Positions 50,576-62,642 of a stretch of 64,000 nucleotides of DNA are shown piece by piece. The notes beneath the pieces are model-generated. The model was given only the letters and a program-made list of their open reading frames with translations. It was not told where the DNA came from and searched no databases. The position numbers and the translations under genes are program-made. Positions within the stretch are counted from its first letter, which is position 1, and every line of letters starts with the position of its first letter. Origin of the DNA: Brugia malayi (Eukaryota; Nematoda; Chromadorea; Rhabditida; Onchocercidae); NCBI RefSeq assembly GCF_000002995.4, contig NW_025062478.1:8656001-8720000 (forward strand), read 5' to 3'.

Positions 50576-52100
50576 TTAAGGAATGTATTCTGGGCATTTG
50601 TCAGCTGAACAATTTCTTGTAAGTTCTGACGTATCCACGTAAATTAAGCGATCTTCAAGTGGTAGTATACGTATCTGATAACATCCTCCTTCTTTTCGTA
50701 GTTCTGGATTCTTATGTAAACAATCGGTCCAATTTGAGAAAGAACTAAGTTTCAGTGGACATCTGCAAATCTGATTTGAAAATCTAAAGGCTTTTGGAGT
50801 CATTCAACAAACCAAGTCAATACCTACCACAATAAACATAAATATTTCAACTCAATTCTTTCAAAACTTTATTTTTAAGCAGTTCAATCATAATTTACTT
50901 TTTTTTTGCGTAACTTTTTTGATCAATTTTCCTGATGTTTCAAGTTAGTCGTAAAGATATGAAAGATTCCACCTAAAGGTTAATTACTGAACAAAGTAAA
51001 GTTCAAAATGTTAAGAACGCAATATCACGTAATGGTAAATAATTGTTTACTCATTTCCCTAACATATATGTTAAATATTATTTAGTTAAAAATCAGGAGT
51101 GCATTATTAGTATTAACTAACGAATCAATAAACTTGCCGTTGTAAATTACACGGTGCTTTTTGTATAAATTTTTCTTTAATATTCGATGGACATTTCGCA
51201 AAATTTTTCCCTCTTGTCATCACTAATTTGTTTTCATCTATTTCACGTTGCATAACTGGCATCGGTTCACCGTCATCCCAACAGGTTGCCGAGCACTGAG
51301 ACCATGGTTTAAAACGATAAAAGCATGGCATGTCACGTTCAAGCAGTTGACTATGCTATAATATCATGGTATATTATGTTTGTATCCAGTCTTTTCGGTA
51401 TCTTTATTGGAAGCAATATCAAACTATTTGTTGAATATAAATTAAAAATTTTAATCTTGAGCGCAGACCTTAATTTTGAGCGCTAACAACCAAAAGCAGC
51501 TTGTAACGATAAGCAATATGACAAATAAATTAATTATTGTCAGGATACAATTAATAACCGAAAGTACTCGTACTTGCCTATTGCGCACCAGTGGAGCAAT
51601 TCGCTGAAAATTTCCGTATAATGAAATTAATTCACAACAATTTCGAACAAATCAATTTTTAGGTGAACAGCATTTAGAGCTCTCGAATTACCGTTAAAAT
51701 GTCATCGTTGGCATACAGGAAATAGTCTCAGAATCCAGAATAAGTCAATTAACATTTTAAATGTAACTTACATGATACCAGAATGAAAATGATGAAGAAC
51801 CCTTTGTACTTGTTAAAGAGCCTTCATACCCCTCCGAAAGGTCAGAAAGCTGGAATAAACAAACTTTATTATTTGTTAACTAGTGAGTAGTTGCAAAAAT
51901 TACAGATATAATTTATTGCTTGTGAGTGAATGTTTCGGAAAACTTTAAAGAAAAAAGAAATATAACAGGTAAAACCGGAACACCTGTTCCGTATCTGCGC
52001 CTGCAACAGTTGATGCAACAATTTCTTCTTCGATAATGGACGGTTCATTTTCAGCTTGTTGCACTGGAGTGGGATTCAACTGCTCTGCTAATGTAGCCAT
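50576..52100 (-). CDS. TSP1-like cysteine-rich protein without visible signal peptide
   Basis: Four exons, 52100-51984, 51849-51772, 51355-51134 and 50770-50576, all joined in phase 0, give 203 residues. Residues 1-65 are acidic and Ser/Thr-rich with no signal peptide. The rest carries two thrombospondin type 1-like segments: PWSQCSATCWDDGEP with later KC and APC cysteines, then ICRCP, FSNWTDC, GGCYQIR and RNCSADKCP before the stop. TSP1 modules are normally extracellular and bind matrix, glycosaminoglycans or receptors, so the lack of a signal peptide is odd. Either the true first exon lies upstream, or export is unconventional. The chosen ATG is the first in its frame (in-frame TAA upstream) and lies 17 nt past a TTCCAG acceptor at 52118-52119. 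The first donor (GTGTTC) is weak, so exon 1 is the least certain part. Confidence 0.68.
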
Positions 52101-55100
52101 TAGTGCTTAATTTTGGCCTGGAAATTGCAATACTTACTTTTCCAACTGGCCAGTTCGATCATTGCAGCCAAGATAAGTTAAATGAATGACACTGCTACTG
52201 TTTTTGTTATGTTTCTCAAAAAATTCAAAAAATTTTAAAATGTGATAAGAAAATTATTACAGAAAAATGATGTAATAATCTTCTTGATACTTCGAAATAT
52301 CTCAATATCCATATTTTTTTGGTACTTATAATTAAATCATTGAGATAAGTAAAATATAAATATTTCCAAGAAAAACGAAAAGTGGCCCAATTAAATAATA
52401 GGCTTTCTTAAGAAACTTCGTTTTTTCCCAGGTGAAAAGGTCAACAGTTAGGTCAAATAAGTAACACATCAATTTCATCACAACAGTACTCTGCCCAGAA
52501 AGATGGTTGCAAAAGGAGACGATGGATAATAAATTCAGCAAAGGACATGAGTGGTTCATATTACTATTTATGTTCAGCGAGACTATTGACAGCATTAAAA
52601 TGAAATTATACCTATAAACACACCAGCTTGTATAGGTAATAAATTTAAAAATGTCAATGAATCTATTTATGCAATTTTCAAAAAAAAAAATTTTAATTCA
52701 ATTTGATGCTTGCAAAATTATAATTTTATTTTATTTAAAGCATTGTAAAAATCTGGCGGTTTTCGCGGCATATTAAGGTAAAGAAGAATGCGATCCGATA
52801 ACGGAAATATTGTAAATAGATGAAATGAATGTATCAATTTTTAAAATAAAATTTATTTCAGAGAATGAATGATAATTTATTTCTTCAATATCTTATTATT
52901 CAACGAAAAAATTTACTTTTTGGCATTAACTTGGTATCAAACAAAATATCTTGAAATATTACTGAAGTCAGGAATATTTGGATATTTGGAGGAGATTGAA
53001 AGCGAAATGTTAGATGGCATGTACTTTTTTTTTCTTTAAAAAATTTCATTTTACTTAAATGTTTTCCATGCAAACGGCAATCTCTGCATGCATTAATTTA
53101 TCTATTGAAGATTGTAAAAAATCATTGGTAAAGGTTGAAAGAAAGGTATGCCATTGTAAACTATTTAATTCTTAAAGCAAAAGCACTGATATTTATTGAC
53201 TTCCAACTCACTTCGATACATGGCAACTTATACTTCAAAGTTCTATTCTTCAATCCAGCAATTATATTATTTTCTGATAACGATCAATTGAACGATGCTG
53301 AGCTTTTGTCATTGGGAACTTCCAAAAATCACAAAAGCTATTATCATTTCATGTAAGTCCGAGAAATCCAAAAAAATCGCAATACATTACTCTTGGAAAT
53401 TCTTAAATTACTTGAGGAAAAACATGTTGGCAAAAGTTATTTCACTATTTTTGTATAACTTAGCCTGATTAAATAAACACTTAAAAATGAAAGAAAAAAT
53501 AAGCACATCGTTACGCCTTTTTGCAAACACCATTGAAATCCCAAATAAAAGTTGAATTCAAATCATAAACACTGATTGTACAAATATTTTACCCATTGAC
53601 TTTTAGGAATTTTCAGGAAATAAGCAGCCTGATTTAAACTCCATTCATTAAATTTTTTCAAATTTGAATGTTTGCACTTTGCTTATACAATATAAATTAA
53701 CATTAATTTCAACAGCTTGCCCTACCAAAACAGTTTTGTGGAATCAAAATGCTCAATTGATTATCATCCCCATAGCATTTGATAGAAATGTCAAAGAACC
53801 TTTATATTTTATATAAAATTGTCACCTTTCAGCTACAAAAATGATTCATTTCTTTCACTCTCTTTGTCACATACAATTGCTTTATTGCAGATTATGAGAA
53901 AGTAAAAAGAAATAAAATGCAAAAAAGAATACATAAAAATGCAATGTTAAAAAGTAATAAAACTTTTGTCTCATTTAAATTGGTCAATTTCTATCCATTT
54001 ACACTTTCACTTTCAGCATTGTTCAATTCGTCCAGCACTTTTCTATAACTTTTAATATTTACCGAACCAGCTATATTCTTAAATATAATCTCGTCCTTCT
54101 CTTCTTTCTTTCCCATTTTTATCTCTCGAAACCTTCAAAGTGATATATGGATGAGAATTATAAGTTACTGAAATCAAACAATGATTTAGGCTTCAAACAA
54201 AATCATTTGATGTATTGATAATAATGATAACAATGTTTATATTATTTAGTTCTTATTAAATAAATAAGCAAGTCAAGATGATAGTGATAATGACAGTGAA
54301 AGTGATATTTTTTTCTCCACAAAGGATACTAGCAAAAATGAAAATTGAAATAGACATTGTCTTATCAGCTGTTTACATTGTCACCTTTGCAGTGTCCCCA
54401 CTAGATCATCATCAGTTGCTATCTCACGTGACCACGCGAACTACAAATGATCTCTTCCGTGGAAATTTCGCTGCAATAAATGAAAATTTTGAAGGTTTAC
54501 ATTTTGACACGAAAACTTTCCTTTTTGTTTGTTGATTTGTTGATTTTGACGTGTAAGTGCGTAGTGTTGTCTTCCGCTTTCTCGTTTTCCCTCACCCTCG
54601 CTAGAGAGAGGGCAGAGGTCGAGGGTTTATGGTGGATGGGTGAGGAATGGGTAGGTAGAGTTTTGGGTAATGCAGCGGCGGGTTAAGACATCAGTGACGA
54701 GTAACCTAGAGCAGTGGTTAGCGAGTTGTTTTGAGTTCTATGTTTGCAGTTGGTTGCCCTACCCGTCGATTTATCACATTATCGTAACGGCTGAGAATTT
54801 TGAATTAAGAAAGTTTGTAATTTTTTATTTGTCTTGTAAGGATTTACAGAGTTTTGTGTTCAATAGCGAAAATACGTTTCGCTAGCTTTTTGATGACATT
54901 ACTTAATGAGTTTTACAAGTTGTTTAAAGCTATCAAAAGTAAACATTCGCTTATCAGCTATAAAGTTTTGGTCGGTAATAAGTGCAATGTCTAAATTAGT
55001 CAATATACTTTTTCGCTTTTTTCAAAATTTCGCTTAATTTAAACGTCTTTAGTTTGGTTTAGACAGCACTGGCTGTAAATCATTATCGATGCTTACTTAA

Positions 55101-55683
55101 TATTGCGATATTATTCGTTTTGTTGAATGATCAAATATCTGCGTAAGTGAAACTCAGCGTAATTCATTTTGGAAGGAGCGTATAAAAATTTTGATTAAAA
55201 CATTAATGCAGAAGTTAACACTGATAAGTAATGGATTAAGTTTGTATGCATATACATATCATCTTAATAGTGCTCTGGTAAAAAGTTTCTAACTCCTTAC
55301 CATTTCGATCAAAATTTATGTAAGTAGAATAATATGACATTCCTTTGCACATAATGAATGTACTGCTATAAAATTAGGATTCGAGATGTAATTTGCGCAC
55401 ATTAAATCTGTTTGAACTGGCAGAATGAATCGGAGTCTCTTGTTTTTCTAACTTGTTTAAAGCAGTTCTTTTCCTTTTTCTTTTCTCTGTGTATATTTTG
55501 GAAAAGAAGCGAGGAAAGCAGAGGCTATTATAACTTGAAGGATATCCGTTCATGGAACCTTAAAAGACATTGCTTTAAACTTCTCAAAAAAAAAAAAAAA
55601 AAAAAAAAAGAAAAAAAATGATATAGGTAAATAGTTACAAGAAAGAAAAGAAAGGAAGAACTGTGATTTCAATAACGAATGAT
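52101..55683. other. divergent 5' intergenic region with a GC-richer island
   Basis: 3.6 kb between head-to-head genes. Most is AT-rich without exons. Around 54560-54760 there is a clearly GC-richer, GAGA/GGGT-containing patch, the likeliest promoter or 5' exon region for the plus-strand acyltransferase. A 20-nt A run at 55587-55609 precedes its start codon. Confidence 0.45.
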
Positions 55684-58600
55684 ATGGCAACGCTTTCCTC
55701 AATACCAGCACCAGAGATGCGCCCACATTCACCGTACAGAACACCGGGTGATAAATCTGCTTGGTCAACTAAAACCAATTTAGAGCGGTAAGCTCTTTGT
55801 GATATTCCTCCGGGAATTGTGTATCCTTTCAGAGCAACTGTTAAAGATTTTTGGTTGATTAATAATTGAATCGGAAATGTGCAAAGTTGGAATTTTTTAA
55901 ATTTTGTACTCTAATCCTGTTAAAAAAACAAAAAAAAAAAAAAATCTATATCTATATCTGGGATATATGTAGTTGTTTAAATAGGAAGGATCAATTAAAT
56001 AAAAAAAGTGTTTTGAAGTATAGTAAATGATAAATGGCTGTAATGAGTAACTTGATATTTCTTGATGTGATAAAGTTACATTTCTTTTGCTTAGATTCAT
56101 TTGGATTCTACAAACACCGTTTCGTACTCTTTTATGTTTATCGAATGTCACGGTTTTTTTTGTTACCTACTTTGGCTTTATGCTTCCAGTTCTTTGGGCT
56201 CGATCTTTATGGTGAGGATTTCCACGTTTCATTACTGTGATGAAATCTGCTTCAAAGTTACGCGGTCGTACTTAAAGACTGGAAGAAAATCCGTTATAGT
56301 TTTGGTCATTTTTTTCATTCTGGCAACTGTTTTAAAAGGAATTGCTTACCAGTTTTTAATTTTGATAAGTATGTATGAAAATCATGTTTAGGCCGAGACT
56401 GTATTGGTTTTATGAAGGAAAGCTTTATTCTTGGTTACAAGCGTTCATTGGCTATGCGGGCTATACTGCTGGATATGATGGTTGGTTTTTAACAATTCAA
56501 AGTCTTTCCTTCTTTTTAGTGTTTCATTTTCACAAATATTTCTAAATCATCTAAAATATTTTCAGTGTATGAATACGGTGATGATGTTAGAAAGTTATGT
56601 GTTGATGAACGGATTATTCTTATGTGCAATCATCAGAGTACCGCAGATGTTCCTGTTCTGATGACCACCCTACAAAGCAAGGGAGTTGCCAGTAGAAAGG
56701 TACACTGTAATATTTTTATTAAAATAAATCTTAATAGTTCTTTTTGTAGTTTTCCTTGTTGCAAGTTAGTTCTGAATCGGTGAACACAAAAACAGCACGT
56801 TTTTCAGACTTTATGGTTAATGGATGTGATGTTTCGATGGACACCATTCGGAATTATTGCTCAAATGCATGGTGATTATTTTATTAAACAAGGAAGAGCA
56901 ACACGAGAAAAGGAGCTGATTCGTTTGAAGGATCACTTACGAAAAGTTTTTTGGGATCGTGACCGACGTTGGATTATTCTGTTCCCAGAAGGCGGTTTCT
57001 ACTATAAAAGGATTCAGTCTAGTCAGAAGTAACCGGAAGTTTTTGTTAAAGTGGGGCTGAGAGTTATGGGATTTTTTAAGAATGGTGTCCAACTTCAAAA
57101 TCAGCTAATGGGAAAAGATAAATGGACAAATGACAAATTCATAATAGTTTCGTATTTTCTTTTTCGGTCTTCGTTGATTATATTAAAACAAATTACCAAG
57201 ATGTTGCTGCAAAAGAATAGCTTAAGCATGTGAATTGCATATTTGGTGATATTTAGATATGGTCGTGAAAATGGTTATCCGCACTTGGAACATGCAACAT
57301 TACCTCGTTATGGTGCTATTAAAGCAGTTATGGAGGAAGTTGGTCCAAAAAAAGGTTACAATTATGCAGATGGTGTAACTGCGTCTGAAAACGGTAGCAA
57401 ATTGCAGCTAATTCGGGATACAGTTGGAGCAATCCGAGAAAAAAAATACATCAAAGGTTTTTTTTTCCTGTTTGCATTCGACGAGAATAACAAACATTCT
57501 GTTTTTAATATAACGTAGTGGTAATTGGCAGAAAAACCACGGATTTTTTTTCATTGGACAAATGTGCTTTTTATTTCGATGCACTTGTCTCTTTTTCAAA
57601 TTTAAGTTTTTTTTTCTTTGCGAACAAGGTGTAAATCCTTGAGTGTCTCTTACTAATTTAGATTAGAAAATAAGAATTTTCATTATCTTTTTCAAAGATT
57701 ATGTTAGAGAAATGCCATTTGATAGAACATACTTATTGCATTTTATATGTTAGCTATCGAATAATCAGCGAAGCATTTTTTGGTACTCCGAATTGGGTTT
57801 TGTAAGTCTCAAAGAGTGTAGTCAAGGCGTTGATGTAATGTTCATGGAGGCGATCTATTTCTTCTTCTGTTGGATTTTTCTTTTTGATCACAGGTATGGG
57901 TGTCCCAATAACAGTGTCGATGGGTTTGCTAAAATGAGTTTGTTAGTGTTCTTGATGCAAATGTCTCTTAGAAATCTTAGATTAATTTTGCTTAGTACCA
58001 AAAACTTTAATTTTGGAAAGATTTCCTAGAAACTTTTAAAAATTAAATGCTCACTAAGCTGAAGATAATATACAATATTCGGTACTACTAAAGAGAATCT
58101 AGGTCGCAATTTTGTGTATTGCTATTTCATATTCAAGGAAGAAATTTCATGGATGGGTTTTTAATGAAATCAGAATTTTGTAAATTTAAACGGTTTAGAC
58201 TTCACTTAGGACCAGACTTTATTTGATTTTGGAGAAAAGTTCCACAAGGTCTGATTGAGGTTTGCATCGAAAATGAATTTTGAAACTTGCCTATAAGGAA
58301 GCGGCCCAAAATTGCTGAATAATCCACAGCCATGGTATATTGGCAAAGAGCATTTCATAATTTTCTTCAATTTACTTTGAAAACACCGTAAAGAAGACCC
58401 TTCAGGATTGCTTACCTAGAAATGACCGTATTTTTTTTTTTTTTCTTGTAAGCAAACAGATCTTCATAAACTCATGATGTTTTCATGTGAATTTTTTAAA
58501 GTTGTTCCTCACCTGTTCGAAAAGTTCATTTTCCCCAAAAGAGTACATTGGCACTAGTTGGGCACCCGTTTCTATTGCAATTTTTATGAAGCCTTTTCGT

Positions 58601-61600
58601 TTACTGAGTGTTAACATATGGCTACCGGGATGTGCATCCAGCGCTTCTTCTGCTCCTCCTGCAAATTTCTTTTATTGCACATACATTCATGCGTATTTCG
58701 TGTTCGAGTAAGAGTGAAATCTGTGATATATCGATTGATATATCAAGGATTTCAGCTGTTACATATCAGTAACATAGCATACCTACGATAAGTACAACAA
58801 TGTTGTTGATAGAGCTATTCAGCACATAATGTAAGCTCTCTTTACTGCAATCAATTAATCCATGTAGCATTGCCCATTCGCGACGTAGTGGTATCCAGAA
58901 TTGCGATACCAATGTACACACTCGAACAGTCATTCCAGGAAGTTTTTCAAATAGTCCGGTACCGTTGGTTACGAAATTAGCATATGTATTCATCGAAATA
59001 ATTCCATGTGGATGCGAGCCAATAAGGTAATTCTGGAATTGTTCAATTTCCAGTAAATCTTTTACCTTAGTCTGATCTAAATATTTTCTCAAAGGTTTTG
59101 TTCGCTTTTTATTTCTCATTTTCAAAAGTTAAAATTTACTTTTCCATATGCCAAGGGAGTAGTTATATGTAAATGAATTGGAAAATATCTCGCAAAATAT
59201 TTGTGAATAGACTGAGTACGACACCATGTTGACGGGTAACCACCACATTTAGGAGATTTATGATCATAAATAAACCACGTTAAGTACAGTAGAATAATGG
59301 GCCACCATGGCGTTACGATCTGGAAAAAATAAACGGTGTGGTTAAGTGCATTAGCATACTAGTGTGTTATATATTTTGAACATGAATCTTAATTAACCTT
59401 ACTGTTACTTTTCCAGTGGTACGTTTACACTGGAAACACATCTTCATCTGTTAGGCTTCGCTAAGATTGGTTAAGTGCATATTTTTCTTATTTTAATGAC
59501 AAGATGTATAAGACTTTGTAGTGCTAGTTCCCCAAATTCAGATTCATTTCCACTCACCAAATAAAGAATTAAAAGCGAAACAAGAAGGGGCATCAGAAAT
59601 ATGAGTGATAAATGATAGTACACTGCAATACTTTGCATACATTGTTCTGCTGTATTGTTTAACCATAGATTAAACGATGTCTTATCCATTGATACCGAAT
59701 TCATGAATCTGTGTTAAAATAATTGGAATTTAATCGAGAATACTTGTCAGTCTCTACTTTCAAAAAACAATTCGTCGTTTATTTTTATTTTTTCCCTATG
59801 CATCTATACATTTATTATCGGGTTTAACTATAAATAGAATTGGGGAAAGGCACTCGGGTGAATTCATTTTAGAAAATAGTACTTTTCAGGTTTATCTGTG
59901 GATGAGTCTTAGATGAATTTTAATTGACAGGTTGGTTGAAGACAAGATTCATCTACATAATCTTTATATTTAGTTGTGACAGAAATGTCGATCTACTTTT
60001 TCTACTGGAACTTATTATGGAAAGTCAAAAAGAAAGTAAAACTGATAATCCCTGGCAATTAATTATGTATGTAGGAAAAGTTTTTAATAATTGTTCGATA
60101 AAAGAATAATCCGAGTTAAACGCAAAATAATGAAAGAGTCCTAAATTCTAATTTTATTTGTCGAAAGACATTAATTGCCGCTCGAATTTTGGGATGTGTG
60201 CTTTCGCAGAGTCTCTGATGACGTGTCTTATTTTGTTTGACCAAAGATCGGGAAATGATGTGGAATTTGTAGAAAAGAGGGGGGGGAGGGGGTGGATCCG
60301 TACTTTATATCACTTTAATGGAGGCTAGGGCATGTAAAGAAGGTGCAAAAGAAAACTATTTTGAAATGTAATTTACAAACTAGCGCAAAACATTGATCAA
60401 GATTTGTATTTCTGCATGAGATTGAATACAGGAATACAATTTAATTGGGAAGTAGGGATTACAATGATTTATTAAAAATGAAATATGTTTCGACTTATAG
60501 GGAAACCAAAATTTAGACTGTTTTTGGATTATTATCACAATGATCAGATAAGAACAATAAGTATCATAATATTCTAGGAAAATAATTTACAAAATAGTAT
60601 GATTTCAAAACAAAACCGTAGAATAAAGCGCAGTGGTATGTTCATTTAAGCACGAGATCACTTCATATATCGTTTGAATGTGATTTAATTTAACAAATTT
60701 TTAGACGGAAAAAATTTTCGGTGGTAGTTTTTAGTTGAATTTCGATGCCTCATATTATAGGACCTTGTGTCAGATTTTGCAAGCAAAAGTGATTGGAATT
60801 GAAAGATAAAAGATATCTTTCTCTTCATTTCGTAGTGTTGTATTTATAATATGCAAAATTTTATATCGATCGAATTTTATATCGAGACATTTGCACAATG
60901 TCATCTGCCAAGTTAACAAGACGTCAGCTTGGAACTGGCTGGTGTTATGTCAAACGCGCGTGGAATGAAACATTACTAAGTACTTAGTAATATTTTTTTT
61001 TTTTTTTTTTAAGAGAAGAGTTTCGTCATGAGAGCGTGATCACATGTAGTTAGGAAATATTGTTGAAATTCTAAAGGTATTGGCCTGGACGAACTTTTGA
61101 TGTTTACACTACTGAATGCAGTAAGCTATGGGAAACAGTAGAAAAACAGCGTATCAGCAGACAGTTAGGCAGACGGAGGAATTGATGTTTGCTTTGTATA
61201 CAATTTTAATAGGGCTATAATTCAGTACTGTGTGCAAAGAATTTACTATTTCGTGAGGTTTTCTGGTTTCGTCTATTCCTATGTATTTGAACTGGGTTAA
61301 AAAAAAAAAGAGCTTTAATACAATTAAATGTGTGAATTAAATTTTATGCGATTTAGGTTGCATAAATTTAGAAGAGTTCTTGATTCAGTGACTCAAAAGT
61401 TGCGAAGGACATTGTTTTACCTTTAGAGGAAGATAGGTAGCTTGGGAATAGCATCAAGAAAATTATAGTGAGTTATGAAATTTGCTTCCTACAATGTTGT
61501 GAAGGTTTTACAAGTTTTTAGGAGACTGTATTTCATTATAAAATTCAGATGAACAGATTTGGGAGGGCAAAAATAAATTGTTTCCATTGGCGAAAATATA

Positions 61601-62642
61601 AATTCAGTTTACCGCAAACTCGTTTCTTAAAGTATTTCTCCAATTTCAGAAATGCGACCTCCGATAAAATATGTACTGGATGTGACGATTGCATATCCAC
61701 ATAAAATGCCTCTTTCACTTTTCACACTGAGCTTTGGCACTCGTGAACCATGCGATATTGGTGTACATTATAAAATTTATGATGCTAGTGATGTAAGTTT
61801 TGCCATTTTTTAATTATGACACCTTTTAGTTGGAACTGTCAAATTTATAAAATGAAAGGGCATCGATGAAAACGAAAATTTCATCTTGCGAGACAAAGAT
61901 TGGTTATTTATGGTGGATCGGGTTAAAATGAGGATTTCTCCTTTGTGTAATCTAATCCTCTCTTTAGATAAGTGATTTTCCTTCATCATTATTGCTTTAA
62001 AGCAAAGGAATGTGCTTCTGAATTAATATTCCGTAATTTGGAAATTTTTCGCAAGCCATAAGTTTTGATTTATGGAGGTAAAATAGGCTTTGCAGCTGTT
62101 ATTAGAGTTGAAGGTTAAATCAAGGTTTCAATTCCAGGTACCGTTTGAAGATGAAGAGAAGTTGCGTGATTGGTTATACAGCGTTTACCAATACAAGGAT
62201 AATATTCTTGGTAGTTTTTCATACTTTTGTATATTTTTTAAACTGAAATACAGTGTCATAATATTTTTTCACAGAACAATGTATTATCATAGTAAACTCA
62301 TGCTTCAAAACAATAATTATTTACAAAAAATGAAATTAGTTGAGAAAATATTCTGCAAGTTAAAAACTTAGAAGTTATATAATAATGATGGTTATAATGA
62401 GTACTCGAGTTCATTCACTCAGTTGTAAAATTTTTGAAAATTGAATTTCATCGTACAAGTTTTCAGACCGGTACTACAAAGAAGGCGTTTTTGTGCGTGA
62501 CGAGAAAGGTAATAGGGTATATTTTCCATGGTGGAGAATTGTCGGACAGTATATTTTTTGGTTATCTTCATTTTATGTGCAATATCGAATTTATTCATTT
62601 ATAGTACTTCATTTTCTACGAAGTATAGGTCTCATCTCGTGA
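55684..62642 (+). CDS. LPGAT1-like lysophospholipid acyltransferase
   Basis: Nine exons encode 418 residues: 55684-55787, 56095-56211, 56392-56480, 56566-56699, 56808-57028, 57257-57456, 61650-61792, 62138-62210, 62467-62642. It belongs to the PlsC/AGPAT acyltransferase superfamily, which moves acyl groups from acyl-CoA onto a lysophospholipid at the ER. A hydrophobic anchor lies at 36-73. The catalytic NHQSTAD (125-131) fits the NHx4D motif and FPEGG (207-211) the acceptor-site motif. [10 protein letters not shown], the [13 protein letters not shown] block, DVTIAYP and the C-terminal acidic [12 protein letters not shown] are typical of LPGAT1 (lysophosphatidylglycerol acyltransferase 1), and length is normal. 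An in-frame TAG precedes the ATG. Intron 6 (57457-61649) contains a complete minus-strand acyltransferase gene. The substrate may be another lysolipid; the family call is firm and the substrate is not. Confidence 0.93.
57754..59704 (-). CDS. DGAT2/MOGAT-family acyltransferase nested in an intron
   Basis: Six exons, 59704-59558, 59319-59140, 59032-58783, 58658-58513, 58415-58291 and 57928-57754, encode 340 residues, normal for the family. DGAT2-type enzymes make triacylglycerol (or diacylglycerol, for MOGAT members) at the ER and lipid droplets using acyl-CoA. Seen here: paired hydrophobic segments at 30-66, YFP (94-96), the catalytic HPHG (116-119), [12 protein letters not shown] from 193, [29 protein letters not shown], and the C-terminal [15 protein letters not shown] helix. 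It lies wholly within intron 6 of the LPGAT1-like gene on the opposite strand. Its last intron (58290-57929) starts GCAAGT, restoring the conserved PYSKPI. The ATG follows a CACAG acceptor by four bases. DGAT2 versus MOGAT specificity cannot be decided from sequence alone. Confidence 0.95.
59705..61649 (+). other. remaining part of LPGAT1-like intron 6
   Basis: No exon is seen between the start of the nested gene and exon 7 of the host. The segment includes the G-rich tract at 60277-60295 and should contain the promoter of the nested minus-strand gene. Confidence 0.45.
60277..60295 (+). other. G-rich tract
   Basis: Eight G, then A, five G, T and two G stand in a genome where runs of G are rare. 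It lies about 0.6 kb upstream of the nested acyltransferase start, inside the host intron. Too short for four separate G-triplet runs with ordinary loops unless the long run is split, so quadruplex formation is possible but unproven. Confidence 0.6.

Noticed and set aside
55587..55609. Long A run as the 3' end of a retrotransposed gene copy
   Set aside because: No coding remnant or target-site duplication is visible, and comparable A and T runs are scattered through the whole window.
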